From Clostridium sp. (lineage in GTDB: Bacteria; Bacillota_I; Bacilli_A; Acholeplasmatales; Anaeroplasmataceae): 64,000 nucleotides of DNA. A program made the position numbers and the translations under genes. The DNA lies in NCBI GenBank assembly GCA_022010015.1, contig CP091735.1, forward strand, positions 1-64,000, in the 5' to 3' direction. Positions 1-11,715 of this stretch are shown here, one piece after another. Positions within the stretch are counted from its first letter, which is position 1; each line of letters starts with the position of its first letter. The notes beneath the pieces were generated by a model. It was given only the letters and a program-made list of their open reading frames with translations. It was not told the origin of the DNA and made no database searches.

Positions 1-2576
1 TTTGCCTCAAATGAAGCACTCATTCCATTATTTAGCTTTGTTACTAAGGCATTTATTTCTTCATATACCTTATTTAAATCTTGATATGTTAAATACTCAT
101 TCAAAACTACTTCTACATTATTCTTGGCTCTGCTATTAACCTCTAATGATGTATTTGTTATCTTGATACCATTAATTTCAACATCATCAAGCTTTAAGGC
201 TATTGAACCATTGTTATCAATTAATTCTGCAGCAAATAACATATCATTTAGTTTAATATTTATTCCAAGATTTCCATTCTTTTCTACTAAACCAAGCTCA
301 TATATCATTTCATCTAGCTTAATATTTGTTAATTCCTCTAATGAAGCTTTTGACATTTATATTATAGAAATGAAGATATATTACCTTATTAACCATTTCT
401 AATGTTAGCTTATATTCTTCATTATTGTAGCTTAATGTTATTTCACCTGCTATATTTAATTCCTTATCTAAATAAATATTACCTGATACGTTTAAGCCAT
501 AGCCCTTACATTAACATTGGTATTTAGATTAATATTATAGGCTTCAGCACTAGCTAACTCTTTGATTAATGGCAAATATTTATTAATAAATGTTATATCT
601 AAATACTCATTTGTATTTTTTTCATTAATTATAAAATCACTAGTACTTACAAAAAGCCTTTTATATCGTAACAATTAGTTGTAACAATAAAGCCATTTTC
701 AGCATCATTTATCTCAATATCATAATTATTATCTTTAATATTTAGAGAGATATTTAATTTATTAAGCTCTAAAACATAGCTATTAAATAATTTATTATAA
801 TCGATGCCAAAAAAATAATATCTAAAAATTTTAGCAAAAATCAATTGAATTAATATCAAAATCAGCAAATTTATCATTTAAGCTTGCAACATCATATCTA
901 AGCTTATTATCTAAGAAATCAACATATATGCAATTATTAGCATAATATAAATCAACTGTTTCATTTAATACTTCAATAGTAGCAAGCATCTTGATTTCAT
1001 TATTAAAATCAATTTTTTTATAGTCGCCTTAAGAGAATTACCATTTACATTTGCACTGACTATTATCATAGCCTTTTTTTATTATTAAAAAAATCGTTAC
1101 AATATCATCAATAATAAATGAGGCATTATCAAAATTAATGTAGTTTTTCTGTGTCAAAATTTGGCTCATTCATATTTGAAAGTGGTGATAATTTAGCATA
1201 AACGTTTAAATTACCAACGCTAGCTTTAGCTTCAATATAATTTAAATCATATCCGCCATCAACCTTATCAAGATAAAAAAATCAAGGTTAAGCTCAATTC
1301 CCATAATATTAAGCTTAGCCTGCATCAAGACATTATTATCGGTCTTTGTTATAACAGCATTATTTAAATCATTCATCAATGATTCAGAATCAATATTACT
1401 GCTTCCTTCTAGCTTAACGCCACTAACCGCATTCATAAATGTTTCAATAGTTGCCCTAAACGTTTTATTACCAAAATTAACATAAACATAAGAGCCATCA
1501 TATAAAACAGCTAGTCCATTTAAATCAGCAACAACTCTTTTTTCTCCTAAATTAAGACTAACATTACCATTTATTTCTTTATCATTAAGCTTTAGATTTA
1601 AATTTAAATAGCCCTTTGAGGTTAAATAAGCGCCAAAAGCTGATTGCAAATAATCAATAGGAGTTAATTCAGTTGGTTTTACCGTACCACCATTAGCTGG
1701 TTTTAAATTCTTATATTGTCCATAGTAATCATTAACCTCAGGAATTGCTATTTCATCTGGATAACTAAATTCTTCAACCAAATCCTCATTGCACTTTAAA
1801 GAACCAAGTCCTGGCATATTAATATTATAAACGCTTTGATTATGTAGGGAAATAACATTCCATTCTTTATCAAAAACAATTGTTTGCTTAACACTTATAA
1901 ATGTTGGATCAGCTGAAGCACTAGCATATGAGCGCACTTGATTCTTATAATAGAATATTGCTTGTGAAGGATCCAAATCCAAAACAATTTGGTAGCCACC
2001 ATCAATCTCTTCCATTGTTGATGTATCAAGAATAGTATATTTATTCAAAACAAATGGGCTCATTTCTAAAGGAAGAAATCCAAATCTTTTAGAAAAGTCC
2101 TCGTATGTTACAACATCTGGCTTATCATTTTTCCATGTCGTCGCATCACCCTTAATTTTATTTGGTGAACGCATTAAAACCTTACCATCAATAAAATAAT
2201 TTTGAGCTGCAACGCTCTTAAATGTTGATTCAGATATAGCCTCCTGAAGCATTTCATTTCCATTTACAACTCTTCTATTATAAACAGTTTGTGTATAGGG
2301 GATAAATCCTACATTAGCTACAACCTTACCCTTTTGAATGGTTGTAAATTTCTTATTCTTATCAATTTTACCTGCTAAAATTGCTACATTATCATAAAGT
2401 GAAAAATCAAGTGGAGCACCACTTTGAGGTACATCAAGTTTAGTTGTATCCTCCTTTGGCTTTGCTGCCGCTGCTCCACCATTATGATTTATATTATTAA
2501 TAATTAATGTGACACCAATTGCCGTAAAAAAATACCGATAATTATTGTCGCAATTATTATGATTTTTCTTCTTCAT
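1..2576 (-). CDS. Long membrane-anchored repeat protein (3' end outside window)
   Basis: The gene starts at an ATG preceded by AAGGAG at 9 nt spacing and runs off the left edge, so its C-terminus is not seen. The repaired N-terminus is MKKK followed by an Ile-rich hydrophobic stretch of about 20 residues, a signal anchor without a lipobox, then a short Ala-rich linker. The rest is rich in Asn, Leu and Val and carries related segments such as LNLKLNDKEINGNVSLNLG near 1600 and IYLDKELNIAGEITLSYNN near 450, suggesting repeated beta-strand-rich modules. Frame breaks lie in A/T runs, mostly below position 1240. I do not recognise the family. Location outside the membrane is inferred from the anchor; function unknown. 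Confidence 0.6.
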
Positions 2577-2607
2577 AAGCTTACGCTCCTTATACAATAT
2601 CTATGAT

Positions 2608-2636
2608 ATTGTAATGCCAGCTTTACAATTTGTCAA
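2608..2636 (-). promoter_or_regulatory. Promoter of the anchored repeat protein, with operator-like inverted repeat
   Basis: Reading on the minus strand, TTGACA (2636-2631), 17 nt, then TACAAT (2613-2608) form a near-consensus sigma-A promoter. The region 2608-2629 is also a perfect inverted repeat, ATTGTAA-N8-TTACAAT, covering the -10 box and most of the spacer, which could be a repressor site. A second short dyad lies between the -10 box and the ribosome site. Confidence 0.7.
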
Positions 2637-2701
2637 GATGTAAAGTAGACTTTTTCATTCATATTTCACAAAAAAATTCATAAAAAAAGCGCTAAAATGA
2701 C

Positions 2702-2728
2702 AAAAAAATGCATACTTTCGTATGCATT
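2702..2728 (-). terminator. Rho-independent terminator
   Basis: On the minus strand a 9-bp stem AATGCATAC / GTATGCATT with a GAAA loop is followed by a run of T. It ends the transcript of the small Cys-rich gene just upstream and separates it from the repeat-protein promoter. Confidence 0.85.
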
Positions 2729-2760
2729 CAAACTATTTCTTTAAGCTTTCATTATATCTT

Positions 2761-2939
2761 TTATTTTTCACTACAGCAATTATCATCAATATCCATTGAT
2801 TCTTCACTAATTGATTTAAAAACTAGGACATTCAACTTCATTATTATAAATATCATCACTTATTATTTGGTTATTCTTTTTTGCAGGTTTCTACCAAAAA
2901 AACATATTCACATAATAAGCATTTAGAAAATTTTTTCAT
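2761..2939 (-). CDS. Small Cys-rich protein resembling DUF1540
   Basis: About 59 residues after two homopolymer repairs. The start MKKFSKCLLCEY has only a weak GGA upstream. Cysteines are spaced C-x2-C, then one C eight residues on, then ECPSF, and near the end a CC pair. The layout C..C.....C....CxSF resembles the DUF1540 metal-binding motif, of which a clearer tandem copy lies at 5707-6050. One reading stops directly after CPSF; the other continues about 19 residues to SEK and the terminator. DUF1540 proteins have no assigned biochemical role; a metal-binding role is inferred from the cysteines. Confidence 0.45.
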
Positions 2940-2966
2940 TTCTTTTTCCAACCAAAAAAATGATGT

Positions 2967-3388
2967 CTAAGCATCTACTTCATATGTTTTTACATATTTT
3001 TTTAATAAATCATTAGTATTGTATTCTCTAAGAACCTTCTTATCCTTACTACCTGTATAGTTAGTTCTTAAATTTCCAACATAAATATTGTAGTTCTCAT
3101 ATTTAATTATAATATCTATGTTATCCATAGTTTTTGACATCAAAAACTCTCAGCACTAAAATTCTTAAAAAAATGATTTTTTTATATTTAACCTTCTTTA
3201 AATCATTAATAAAATTAGTGTAATTGGCATCAGCAATTTTTATATTCCTTAGCCTCATAAATATAATTAATTTCCTTAACACCTTTATTAGATATACTAA
3301 AGCTACTTTTACTAATTCCAACACCCAAAAAAACAACTAATGCTAAAAAAATAAAAACACTACAAACTGTAATTAATTTCTTCTTCAT
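2967..3388 (-). CDS. Membrane-anchored hypothetical protein
   Basis: About 139 residues after repairs. The ATG follows GGGAGAG. Residues 4-25 form a hydrophobic signal anchor (LITVCSVFIFLALVVFLGVG), then a Lys-rich, probably extracellular, region with NIDIIIKYENYNIYVGNLRT near the end. No known domain is recognised. It lies directly upstream of the small Cys-rich gene with a 27-nt gap and probably shares its transcript. Its frame is interrupted in several A/T runs between 3120 and 3340. Confidence 0.55.
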
Positions 3389-3452
3389 TATTATCTCTCC
3401 CTTATTATTTATATTTTAAATCCATCTTTACCTTTTTGTCATTTTTTTCTTT

Positions 3453-5028
3453 TTATTTAAAGTCTATTACATAATCAACAAGATCTAGGGTAAAATCATG
3501 CTCATGGCTTACAATTATAACAGAGCCGATAAAATTATCAATTGCTTCATATAAAGCTTCTTTAGCAAGAGCATCTAGATGATTAGTAGGCTCGTCTAAT
3601 ATTAATATGTTGCTTTTCTTCATAGTCATTAAAGCTAGTCTTACCTTAGTTTGCTCACCACCAGATAATTCTTCCATATTTTTCAGTACTAAATCACTTC
3701 TAACGCCAACACTTGCTAAAATACTACGTAGCTCACCATCAGTCTTAAGAGGATAAAATCTTCTTAAATAATTGATTGGTGTAACATGCTTATCAATTTC
3801 CTCTTCCTGAGAAAAAAATAATTAATATCAGCACTGGGATTAAATTTATAATCACCAGAAATAGGCTTTTAAAATCCCCATAATAGTTTTTAATAATTGT
3901 TGTTTTACCAACACCATTTCTACCTACAATTGCTACCTTTTTCATTATGCTTAATCAAAAGATCTATCGGTGGAAAAATTGCTTTTATTATTATAACCAA
4001 CCTCTAAATTATCTAATTTTAAAAACCTCTTGGCCAAGTCCTTTAGAAAAAAAGCAAATTTAAAATGTACTGGAAGCTCTTTAATAGGCTTTTTCTAAAA
4101 CAGTTATTTTTTTCAAGCATTTTTCTTCTTGATTGAGCCTGCTTAGTTGAGGTTGCTCTTACAATATTCTTTTTGAATAAAAGCCTCAGTTTGTTTAATA
4201 AATTTTTTTGTTGCTTTTTCATAAGCATTTTGATATTGTTTCAGCCTTTTAGGGCATGCTCCTTTAAATAAAAAAATCATAATCGCCCTTGTATCTTACA
4301 AATTCTTTTAATTTTCTAAAGCATAAACTACTCTTGCAATACTTCTTATAAAAATATTCATCATGGGATATTACAATAAAAAGCCTTTTGGGTAAGCATT
4401 TAAAAAAACTTAATAAGCCATTCAATATGGGAAGCATCCAAAAAGTTCGTAGGCTCATCCATTAATAATACATCATGATTTTTCTAAAAAGCATTTTTTT
4501 GCAAGATAAACCTTTGCACGCATACCACCAGACAATTCATGTAGATGCATTGTTAACTGCTCTTTAGAAATACCAAGTCCATTTAAAATATTTCCGATTG
4601 TCGAATCAATTGCATAAAAATTAGCTTTTTCAAGCTCATCTTGTATTGCTTGAGCTTGATTTAAAATTTTATCATATTCATTTTCATTTGCTAAAGCAAT
4701 ACTTTCAAAAAAAGCTTATTCATTTTTTTCTTCTTTAGCAAACAAATCGTTAAAAAAACTCCATAAATATATTTTTGAAACTAATATATCATTATTAACC
4801 TTTAAATGTTGATCAAGGTAAGAAAAAGAAACATTATTTAGCCATATTATTTTTACCACTATCAGGACTTAAATTTCCAGCAATCAAATTCATAAAAGTT
4901 GATTTTCCTGCTCCATTAGGACCTACAATTACAATATGCTCGCCAGGTAAAAGACGAAAACTTGCATTTGCATATAATTCCTTATCCTGATATTTAAATT
5001 TCAAATCAGTAACTTCTAATAATGCCAT
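3453..5028 (-). CDS. ABC-F family ATPase
   Basis: A duplicated ATP-binding-cassette protein without membrane segments, typical of ABC-F proteins that act on the ribosome. The ATG follows AAGGAG by 10 nt. The first domain has Walker A GPNGAGKST (residues about 37-45) and a signature ELSGGMRAKVYLAKK; a charged linker follows; the second domain keeps LSGGEQTKVRLA, Walker B ILILDEPTNHLD and the H-loop VIIVSHEHDF. Total length after repair is about 525 residues, normal for the family. At least six A/T-run frame breaks occur, more than in the second ABC-F gene at 48712-50268. A role in translation is inferred from family; a resistance role cannot be judged. Confidence 0.8.
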
Positions 5029-5161
5029 TTTAATCACACTCCTTATTTATGTTTTTTTTCTTAATTCTTAACCATTACATTTGATTTCACCGTCCTTAAA
5101 ACAAGGCTATTTTACCACAATTATTTCTTTTTTTCAAATATAATATATATGGTGATAATTT

Positions 5162-5706
5162 ATGTTAATTGCAATACCACTAAGATTTTTGGGAGAATAA
5201 GCTTTATGTAAATATTCCCTACATTAAGAAAAATAAAGCCTATTTTTTTATTACCTTTGATAATTATTCATTATTAAAAATGCGATGGATTATTGCTTCC
5301 TGGCGGCTATGATATTAATTCAAAATGGTATAATTCTAATATCAAATGTAATAATCATTCTTTTTTTATAATGATCTTCTTGATTTCTTACTCATTAGAT
5401 ATGCTATAATTAACGACATTCCAATTCTAGGAATATGTAGAGGAATGCAAGCACTAAATGTCTACTTTAATGGTAGTTTAAAAAAATATTAAGGGTCATT
5501 ATAGAAAAAAACACTATATTTATCTAAATGACCAAAAGATTCTTGTAAATTCATATCATCATCAAGCAATAAATAAAATAGGAGATGGCCTTATTATAAA
5601 AGCCATCTCCAATGATAACATCATCGAAATTATTACGCATAATCAGTACAAAATTCTAGGGCTAGAATTTCATCCTGAACTAATAGATGAAAATTTTTAT
5701 TATTAA
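5162..5706 (+). CDS. Class I glutamine amidotransferase-like hydrolase (peptidase C26)
   Basis: Resembles gamma-glutamyl-gamma-aminobutyrate hydrolases. Visible motifs, in order: GLLLPGGYDI, the nucleophile elbow ILGICRGMQALNVYF with the catalytic Cys, NSYHHQAI, and LGLEFHPEL carrying the catalytic His and Glu. About 180 residues, shorter than the usual 230-250, with some loss due to frame breaks near 5200, 5370 and 5490. It is the first plus-strand gene and is convergent with the DUF1540 gene: stops are at 5706 and 5707, so the two genes abut. Substrate unknown. Confidence 0.72.
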
Positions 5707-6050
5707 CTATTTTTAGTAAGAAGCTATCACAAGATGTTTCACTACGATATTTAGATGAAACTCCTTCAACCTGAATTTCCTTTTTTTACTACAGTAATAA
5801 TTGTCATTATATTTACAATAGCTTGCTGAACAATTAATTTTATTTTTCCTTTCGATCATCATTATCAAACATTTCCTTAGCCATCTCCATATAGGCCTTT
5901 GCCTCTATGTTTGGATTTGAGAAGGATTCACAAAATGTTCCAAGCTTACTTTTTAGCAAATACTCCTTCAATGTTTACTTTCTTCTTCTCACATCTATTA
6001 TTTTTCATTATAGCCACAATTACTTGCATGACAACATATTTTTTTGACAT
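5707..6050 (-). CDS. Tandem DUF1540 protein
   Basis: About 113 residues with two copies of the DUF1540 motif. Copy 1: CCHASNCGYNEK..RC......FCESF. Copy 2: NCSASYCKYNDNYYC......TSCDSF, joined by an acidic helix-like linker (EAKAYMEMAKEMFDNDD). Each copy has four cysteines and the terminal C-[DE]-S-F signature. The start ATG (MSKICC after repair of a 7-A run) has GGAG about 10 nt upstream. The family is widespread in Firmicutes and presumed metal-binding, function unknown. The stop directly abuts the convergent amidotransferase gene. Confidence 0.7.
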
Positions 6051-6138
6051 GTAAAATCAACTCCAGCATTATTATGGCTTTTTATTTGTTTCTTTTTATT
6101 CTTCTGTTTTGTTTTTTTGCTAAAATGATTAATAAGAT

Positions 6139-6822
6139 TTACAATTTGCTTATTAAAAAAACTATTCCAAGAATAGAAATAACTGCTGCAACAGCAAATA
6201 ACACTATAGCAAGTGTCAAATGACCATTTACAAGTGAATTACCAAATAATGCAGAAATAATAACAGATGGTGTTCTTGCAATTAAATTAATAACTAAAAA
6301 AATTAAGAGTTTTAACCTTCGTAAATGGTACAAAAAAAGCTTAAAAAAATCCTTTGGTATACCAGGCATAAATAAAATTGAGAACATTATTACTTCCGTT
6401 CTTTTTTTGGATCATTAACAAATTTAAATTTCTTTTTTTATCCTCAATATTAGCAAAATATTTAACAAAATTTTCACCAAACAAATGCACTAATAAAAAT
6501 TACTACTAATGCACCTAATGTTGATCCTATTAATGAAATAGCTATTCCTCCAAATGTTCCATATAAAAGCCCCGCAATAATTTCGAAAGGAGCTGTCGGA
6601 ATAACTGCTAAAACATTTTGAATTATAAAGCATAGTAATAATAATAAGATTCCAAAAAAGCCAAAGCTTGCTATTTTATTTTTAAATTCATCTCTAAATA
6701 ATTCATCTGTATTCATTCTTTTTATAATTGGGTATAAATAGATGGTTGCAATTATGCACAAAATGATAAATATACCCATAATTAATCCCTGTATTATTAG
6801 TTTCTTTTTTTGAACCGTTCAT
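6139..6822 (-). CDS. TVP38/TMEM64 (DedA-like, VTT) membrane protein
   Basis: About 227 residues with several hydrophobic segments. The VTT-domain core is visible: IQNVLAVIPTAPFEIIAGLL, then LYGTFGGIAISLIGSTLGA, and the later MPGIPKDFFKL segment, matching the conserved membrane-entrant pattern of the family. Start MNGSKKK follows after removal of one A from a 7-A run; no strong ribosome site is seen. It begins 36 nt downstream of the pseudouridine synthase and is probably co-transcribed. Family members are proposed to handle lipids; the function here is inferred only at family level. Confidence 0.72.
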
Positions 6823-6858
6823 CTAATCAAATCCAATCTGGTTTTTATTATAAATTCT

Positions 6859-7683
6859 TTATATTTTACCACTTTTGTAGTCCTTAAATGCTAAATAATA
6901 ACTACATAAATACATTATATTACAACTATCATCTTTTCCATAGGTTTTATCGCCAATTATAGAATGACCTAAATAAGCACTATGTACTCTTATTTGATGA
7001 GTTCTTCCCGTCAATAGATGAAACCTTACGAGGCTTCTAGCATTTTCTTCTTTTTATCACCTCATAAAGAGTTATGGCTAATTTTCCTTCATCACTGACA
7101 TATCTTTTTATTGCCATTTTTTTAGTAATGAAAGTTTCTATTCTTCCTTTTTTTATTTGTAAATTTACCTTCACAATACGCATAATACATCCTTGTTATA
7201 TCTTTTTTTATGTGAATTAAATAAATAAGCCACATTTCGATTTTTAGCAACTAAAATCAAGCCCTGTGTTTCATAATCAAGTCTGTTAATAAAAGAAATA
7301 TTAGCATTCTCTTTCTTCACCTCAAAATAATACAAAAGCATTTGATATAAGCTTCTTGGATTACCCTTTGTAGGAATTGTAAGCAAATTTGCTTCCTTAT
7401 AAACAACAATATAGTCATTGCATTCATATATAATCTTGGGGATTTTTACATATTTTTTTGGCCATTCATTTTTTTGTCTGCTACTTGATATAAAATTATT
7501 ACCTCATCATTTATTTTTAAGCATTGTATTTCTATCTACAAGTTGGCCATTAACTTTAACACTACCAAAAGCATCTTAGTCTTTTATATAATTTTTTTAC
7601 TTAAATTTTTCCTTAAGAAAGTCTCTTAGAATACCTTCCTTTGAGACTATAAATTTTTATTTTATTTTTCTATCATATTTCAT
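6859..7683 (-). CDS. RluA-family pseudouridine synthase
   Basis: Isomerises uridine to pseudouridine in structured RNA. Seen: an N-terminal S4-like segment with VNGQLVDRNTMLKINDEV, the catalytic motif INRLDYETQGLILVAKN with the conserved Asp after RL, and the C-terminal FHLLTGRTHQIRVHSAYLGH and GDKTYG motifs. About 275 residues after several repairs, normal for RluA/RluD proteins. Which rRNA or tRNA site is modified cannot be read from sequence. A second member of the family lies at 11001-11715. The start site is uncertain; an in-frame alternative ATG lies a few codons downstream. Confidence 0.82.
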
Positions 7684-7766
7684 ATTCTAACACAAATTAC
7701 ATTTTTTTCAACTCATATAATTTTTATTTTTATTTTTATGGTATAATTAACCTATGAGGTGAAACT

Positions 7767-9029
7767 ATGTCAGATATAATATCAGAAGCAAAACGATGCT
7801 TAAAATGTAAAAAGCCACTATGTAGTGCAGGATGTCCAGTTCATACTCCTATACCTACAATAATGAATTTATTTTTTTAGAAGGAAAAAAATTGAAGAAG
7901 CAGGAAAAAAATACTATTTGAAAACAATCCCCTTTCTGCCTTATGCTCCCTAATATGTCCCCATGAAAAAAATTGCTATGGTCATTGTGTTTTAAATCAC
8001 AAAAATGCCCCTATTAAGTTCTATGAGGTTGAGAATTATATATCATCTTTTTTTATCTAGAAAAAAATCTCATCTACAAAAAAACCAGAAGCAGGAAAAA
8101 TATATGATAGGAATAATTGGTGCGGGACCTGCTGGTTTAACTCTAGCTTTTTAATTTTGGCACAAAGAGGCTTTTAGAGTAACAATAATCGATTCTAAGG
8201 ATCAAATTGGTGGAGTTCTTAGATATGGCATTCCTGATTTCCGTCTACCTAAATCTTTAGTAGATAAGCTTTTAACGAAAATGGAGGATTTAGGTATCCT
8301 ATTTAGACCAAACACTTTAATCGGACCATCAATCACTATTGATGATATGTTCGAGGACGGCTATGATGCAATATTTATTGGAACTGGCGTATGGCGTCCA
8401 AATCGTTTAAGAATTCCTGGTGAAACACTTGGAAATGTTCATTTTGCAATTGACTACTTAAAAAATCCTGATTCCTATCGAAGCTTAGGGGACCACGTAG
8501 TTGTTATAGGTGCCGGTAATGTAGCAATGGATGCAGCACGTACAATAATTCGTAAATCTCATTCAAAGGTTGATGTCATCTTCTTTAGAGGCAAGGACGA
8601 GGTTACAGCTAATAGAGATGAACTTGACTTAGCTGAGGTTGATGGTATAAAAATGAATTATTATTTAAATACAATTAAAATTGAAAGCGATGGCATAATT
8701 GTTGAGCCAGTTTTTAAAAGCAAGAAAATGAAGACGGAACAATCACTTATGTTAATGATACAAAGCATCCATTTAAATTCCCAGCCACTTCTATAATTAT
8801 TGCAATTGGTCAAGGACCACAATCCAATATTGTTAAAACCACAAAACAAATTGATACAAACCAAAAGGGCTTAATCCAAACTAAAGGAAATGGTGAAACA
8901 ACTAGACCAGGTGTATTTGCTGCAGGTGATGTTGTTTCAGGACCAAAAACTGTTGTTGATGCTGTTGCCTTCACTAAAATTGTAGCTGATGAAATTGAAG
9001 CATATTGTAAAAATAAAGATTCACATTAA
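7767..9029 (+). CDS. GltD-like NAD(P)H-dependent FAD/Fe-S oxidoreductase
   Basis: Homologous to the small subunit of glutamate synthase and related electron-transfer flavoproteins. The N-terminus holds C-x2-C-x4-C-x3-CP (CLKCKKPLCSAGCPVH) and a second Cys cluster CSLICPHEKNCYGHC for [4Fe-4S] clusters; then the FAD Rossmann motif GIIGAGPAGLTLAF, the GIPDFRLPK signature, the NAD(P) motif VVVIGAGNVAMDAART, and the closing VFAAGDVV. About 415 residues. ATG follows AGGTGA. No glutamate synthase large subunit is nearby, so it may serve as a stand-alone oxidoreductase; the electron partner is unknown. Breaks lie near 7880, 8050, 8150 and 8725. Confidence 0.82.
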
Positions 9030-9044
9030 AGTGAGTCTTTTTTT
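9015..9044 (+). terminator. Terminator shared by two convergent genes
   Basis: Stem AAAGATTCAC / GTGAGTCTTT with a 6-nt loop and a following T run. The stop codon of the GltD-like gene (9027-9029) and the stop of murC on the other strand (9026-9028) both sit in the loop, so the hairpin can terminate from both sides. Confidence 0.85.
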
Positions 9045-10288
9045 ATATATTCTAAATAAATCTTATCTATTCTTCCAGCGCCAATAAAGCAAATAACCAT
9101 ATTGTTCATTTCCCTAGTTTTTAGTAATTAATTCTTTTTTTAAATCGTTTAAATAAAAAAAGCCTCGATATATTTCTTTTTTTCAATTTCCGAATTATAT
9201 TGTTCTCTAGCAGAGGTGAAAATATCTAAAAATGTAGGCCTCATCAAATAAAGCTAAAGCTTCATTATAATCCGCTTGAAATTTTTAGAGTTCTAGAATA
9301 TGTATGTGGTTCATAAATAGCAATTATTTTTAATTTTCACTATATTCCTCCTTAAGACTTCTATATAAAGCTTTTTATTTCACTAGGATGATGGGCATAA
9401 TCACATACAATTATATTACTACCTATTCTTTTTTTATTTCTCTTCTTCTTTTTAGGAAATATAAAATTTTTTTAAGCCTATCATAGATAATTTCACTTTT
9501 TAGTATTCATTAGCTTGCTTACAATATACGCTCCAACAAAGTCATAGGCGTAATGTAGGCCATAGCATGGCATTTCATATTCTTCATCACATAGATATAC
9601 ATTTTTACCATGAGCATTAAAAAAACTATGTCATTTTTCCTTTATTCATTCCATACCTTATTACATTTCCAGTAATATATTTGCTATTAGGATCATCACC
9701 ATTTATAACAATAATAAAAGCTTTTTCTTGCAAATAAAATGTATGAGCTTATAACATCATCAATATCCTTATAAAAAAATCTGGATGATCAAAGTCAATA
9801 TTTAAAATTAAAGCAATTTCTGATTTATAATTTAAAAAAAGTGTTTTTGATATTCACAGGCTTCTAGTATAAACCATTTATTATCTTTATTACCCCTACC
9901 TTCACCATTACCAATTATGTAATTTGCTTCATTATTTATATGAGCAAGTAAACTAGTTGTAGTTGTTTTACCATGACATCCCGCAACACACACAAACCTT
10001 TTTAGAAAAAAATGTTGCAATAAAATGAGGATAATAATCATAATTGAATTTATTATTAATTAAATATCTAGTAACACTATGGTCCTTAAAAAGCATTTCC
10101 TATTATGTAATAGTAATCCTTATTAAGACTCATTGATCTAAAAGGATTCAACCTTACAATTTAATTTATCTTCTGTCGCAAAAATGTTCATCAAAATCTA
10201 CACCCATAACCTCATAATTATAATCAGTTAATACTCTTGCAAGAGAAGCCATAGCGTTCCCCTTTATTCCTATCAAATAAAAAAGCAA
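9026..10288 (-). CDS. murC: UDP-N-acetylmuramate--L-alanine ligase
   Basis: Adds L-Ala to UDP-MurNAc in peptidoglycan precursor synthesis, in the cytoplasm. Seen in order: N-terminal Rossmann start LLFYLIGIKGNAMASLARVL, ATP loop VAGCHGKTTTTSLLAHI, the MurC-type LEACEYQKHF and LNIDFDHPDF region, then CDYAHHPSEIK, EPHTYSRT and DIFTSAREQY in the C-terminal domain. About 420 residues, as expected. The start is taken as TTG after AGGTGA; a GTG three codons upstream (10297) is the alternative. Many A/T-run breaks divide it. It overlaps the terminator with the convergent GltD-like gene. Confidence 0.88.
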
Positions 10289-10336
10289 ATCAATCACCTA
10301 TTTAATACTATGCAAAAAGCTATAAGTCTATTAAAC

Positions 10337-11004
10337 TTATTTTTTTATAATTAATGGACTACATTTATATACATAATCATCATATAAAAACTGTACCACT
10401 AGGAATATATAATTTTTTTCTAAACTATAGCAGTAAGCAAACGCCTTGTTATAAATTGCTTTACAGCTATCAGGAATACTAACTAACGTTATACTACTAC
10501 ATTCATAGAATGCAAAGCTACCAATCACCTCAAGATTATCACCAAGGTCAATTGTATTTAGATTGCTACACCCAAAAAAAGCTGAGCCTCCCAAATAAAT
10601 AAGCTTATTGCAGTATACTTCTTCTAGACCAATACAGTTTTGAAATGCATTATTTTCAATTTCAAGCATACTATCTGGAAGTGTTAATTCCTTAAGATTT
10701 TTTTACAACCATTGAATGCTAATCTCTTAATTACAGAAATATTAGAATTTTTTTAGCAAAAAAATAATACTATTCAAGTTTTTTATCCTCGAAGCATCTT
10801 TCCCCAATAGAAATTACAGGTTTATTTTTTTGTATGAAGATGGGATATATATTTTCTTTTTTTATTTCCATATACATTTTTTTAATTTCATATCCTCCAT
10901 CAATAAGACGATAAGAAATTCTCGGAATATTAAAAAAATAATAATAAAAAAATATCGTTATTCCTACAATGATAGTTGAAACAACAATCAAAATATTTTT
11001 TCAT
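10337..11004 (-). CDS. Membrane-anchored leucine-rich-repeat (BspA-like) protein
   Basis: About 220 residues. ATG follows AAGGAG by about 11 nt. An N-terminal anchor (ILIVVSTIIVGITIFFYYYF) is followed by a short domain with the tandem LRR_5 units typical of BspA-like proteins: NAFQNCIGLEEVYCNKLIYL, SAFFGCSNLNTIDLGDNL and SFAFYECSSITLVSIPDSC, each about 23 residues with the AF..C..L pattern. Such proteins are usually surface-exposed and often bind partners; the ligand here is unknown. The start overlaps the stop of the upstream pseudouridine synthase (ATGA), suggesting coupling. Confidence 0.72.
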
Positions 11005-11715
11005 TTTTTTAAAGCTCCTTCATCAGCTTTTTTTCATATCATTTGGTAAATCAATCACTTCAACAATTTGTTTTTTTAAAAAAAGGCTGATAAAAAGCTT
11101 ATTTTTTTGAGAATGAAGCATAACTCTATTTGCTTTAATATTAGATCCATATAAGCTATCACCTACAAGAGGATGCCCAAGATATGACATATGCACTCTT
11201 ATTTGATGAGTTCTCCCTGTTTCTAAATTAACCCTAACAAGTGAAGCACTATTTAATTGTGCAATAACCTCGTAATTAGTAATTGATTCCTTACCATTTT
11301 TTTACAAACAACCATTTTTACCATTTATGTGTCTATCTGTAGAAATTGCTTTTATTTATTTTTTTCCCTTCTTAGCTTTAAATATACCCTCACATAGACA
11401 AATATAAGTTCTTTTTTTATTTCATGACGTGTAAGAGCGTCATTATAAAAAAAGAAAACGATAGCGGATCTAAAGCATACATAATAATTCCTGTTGTGTC
11501 GATATCAAGTCTATGAACATGCATTGGTGGAATTTCTGGAAATTTAGCAGAAACATAATCATCTAAAGTGATTTTATCATTTCCATCGCTATGAACTAAT
11601 AACCCTGCATTTTTTTATTTATAAGTATTGTATTATCATCCTCATAAATAATATTTAAATTTCCATTAACCATACGACGTTTAACAATATAATCATTTAT
11701 TTTTAATGATATCAT
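11001..11715 (-). CDS. RluA-family pseudouridine synthase (second copy)
   Basis: Catalytic motif HVHRLDIDTTGIIMYA with the conserved Asp, N-terminal IIYEDDNTILINK, then RTYICLCEG and the C-terminal LETGRTHQIRVHMSYLGHP with GDSLYG. About 237 residues; it appears shorter at the N-terminus than the copy at 6859-7683 and shows only the last part of an S4-like segment. Both ends are overlapped by neighbours through ATGA junctions (with the hypothetical gene upstream and the LRR gene downstream), so the three are one translationally coupled unit. RNA target unknown. Confidence 0.82.

Noticed and set aside
124..402. Plus-strand open frame opposite the anchored repeat protein
   Set aside because: It is antisense to a continuous minus-strand coding region with clear repeats, has no ribosome site and reads as low-complexity Ser/Phe/Ile.
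2708..2926. Plus-strand open frame of 72 codons
   Set aside because: It begins within the terminator hairpin and is antisense to the Cys-rich gene; no ribosome site.
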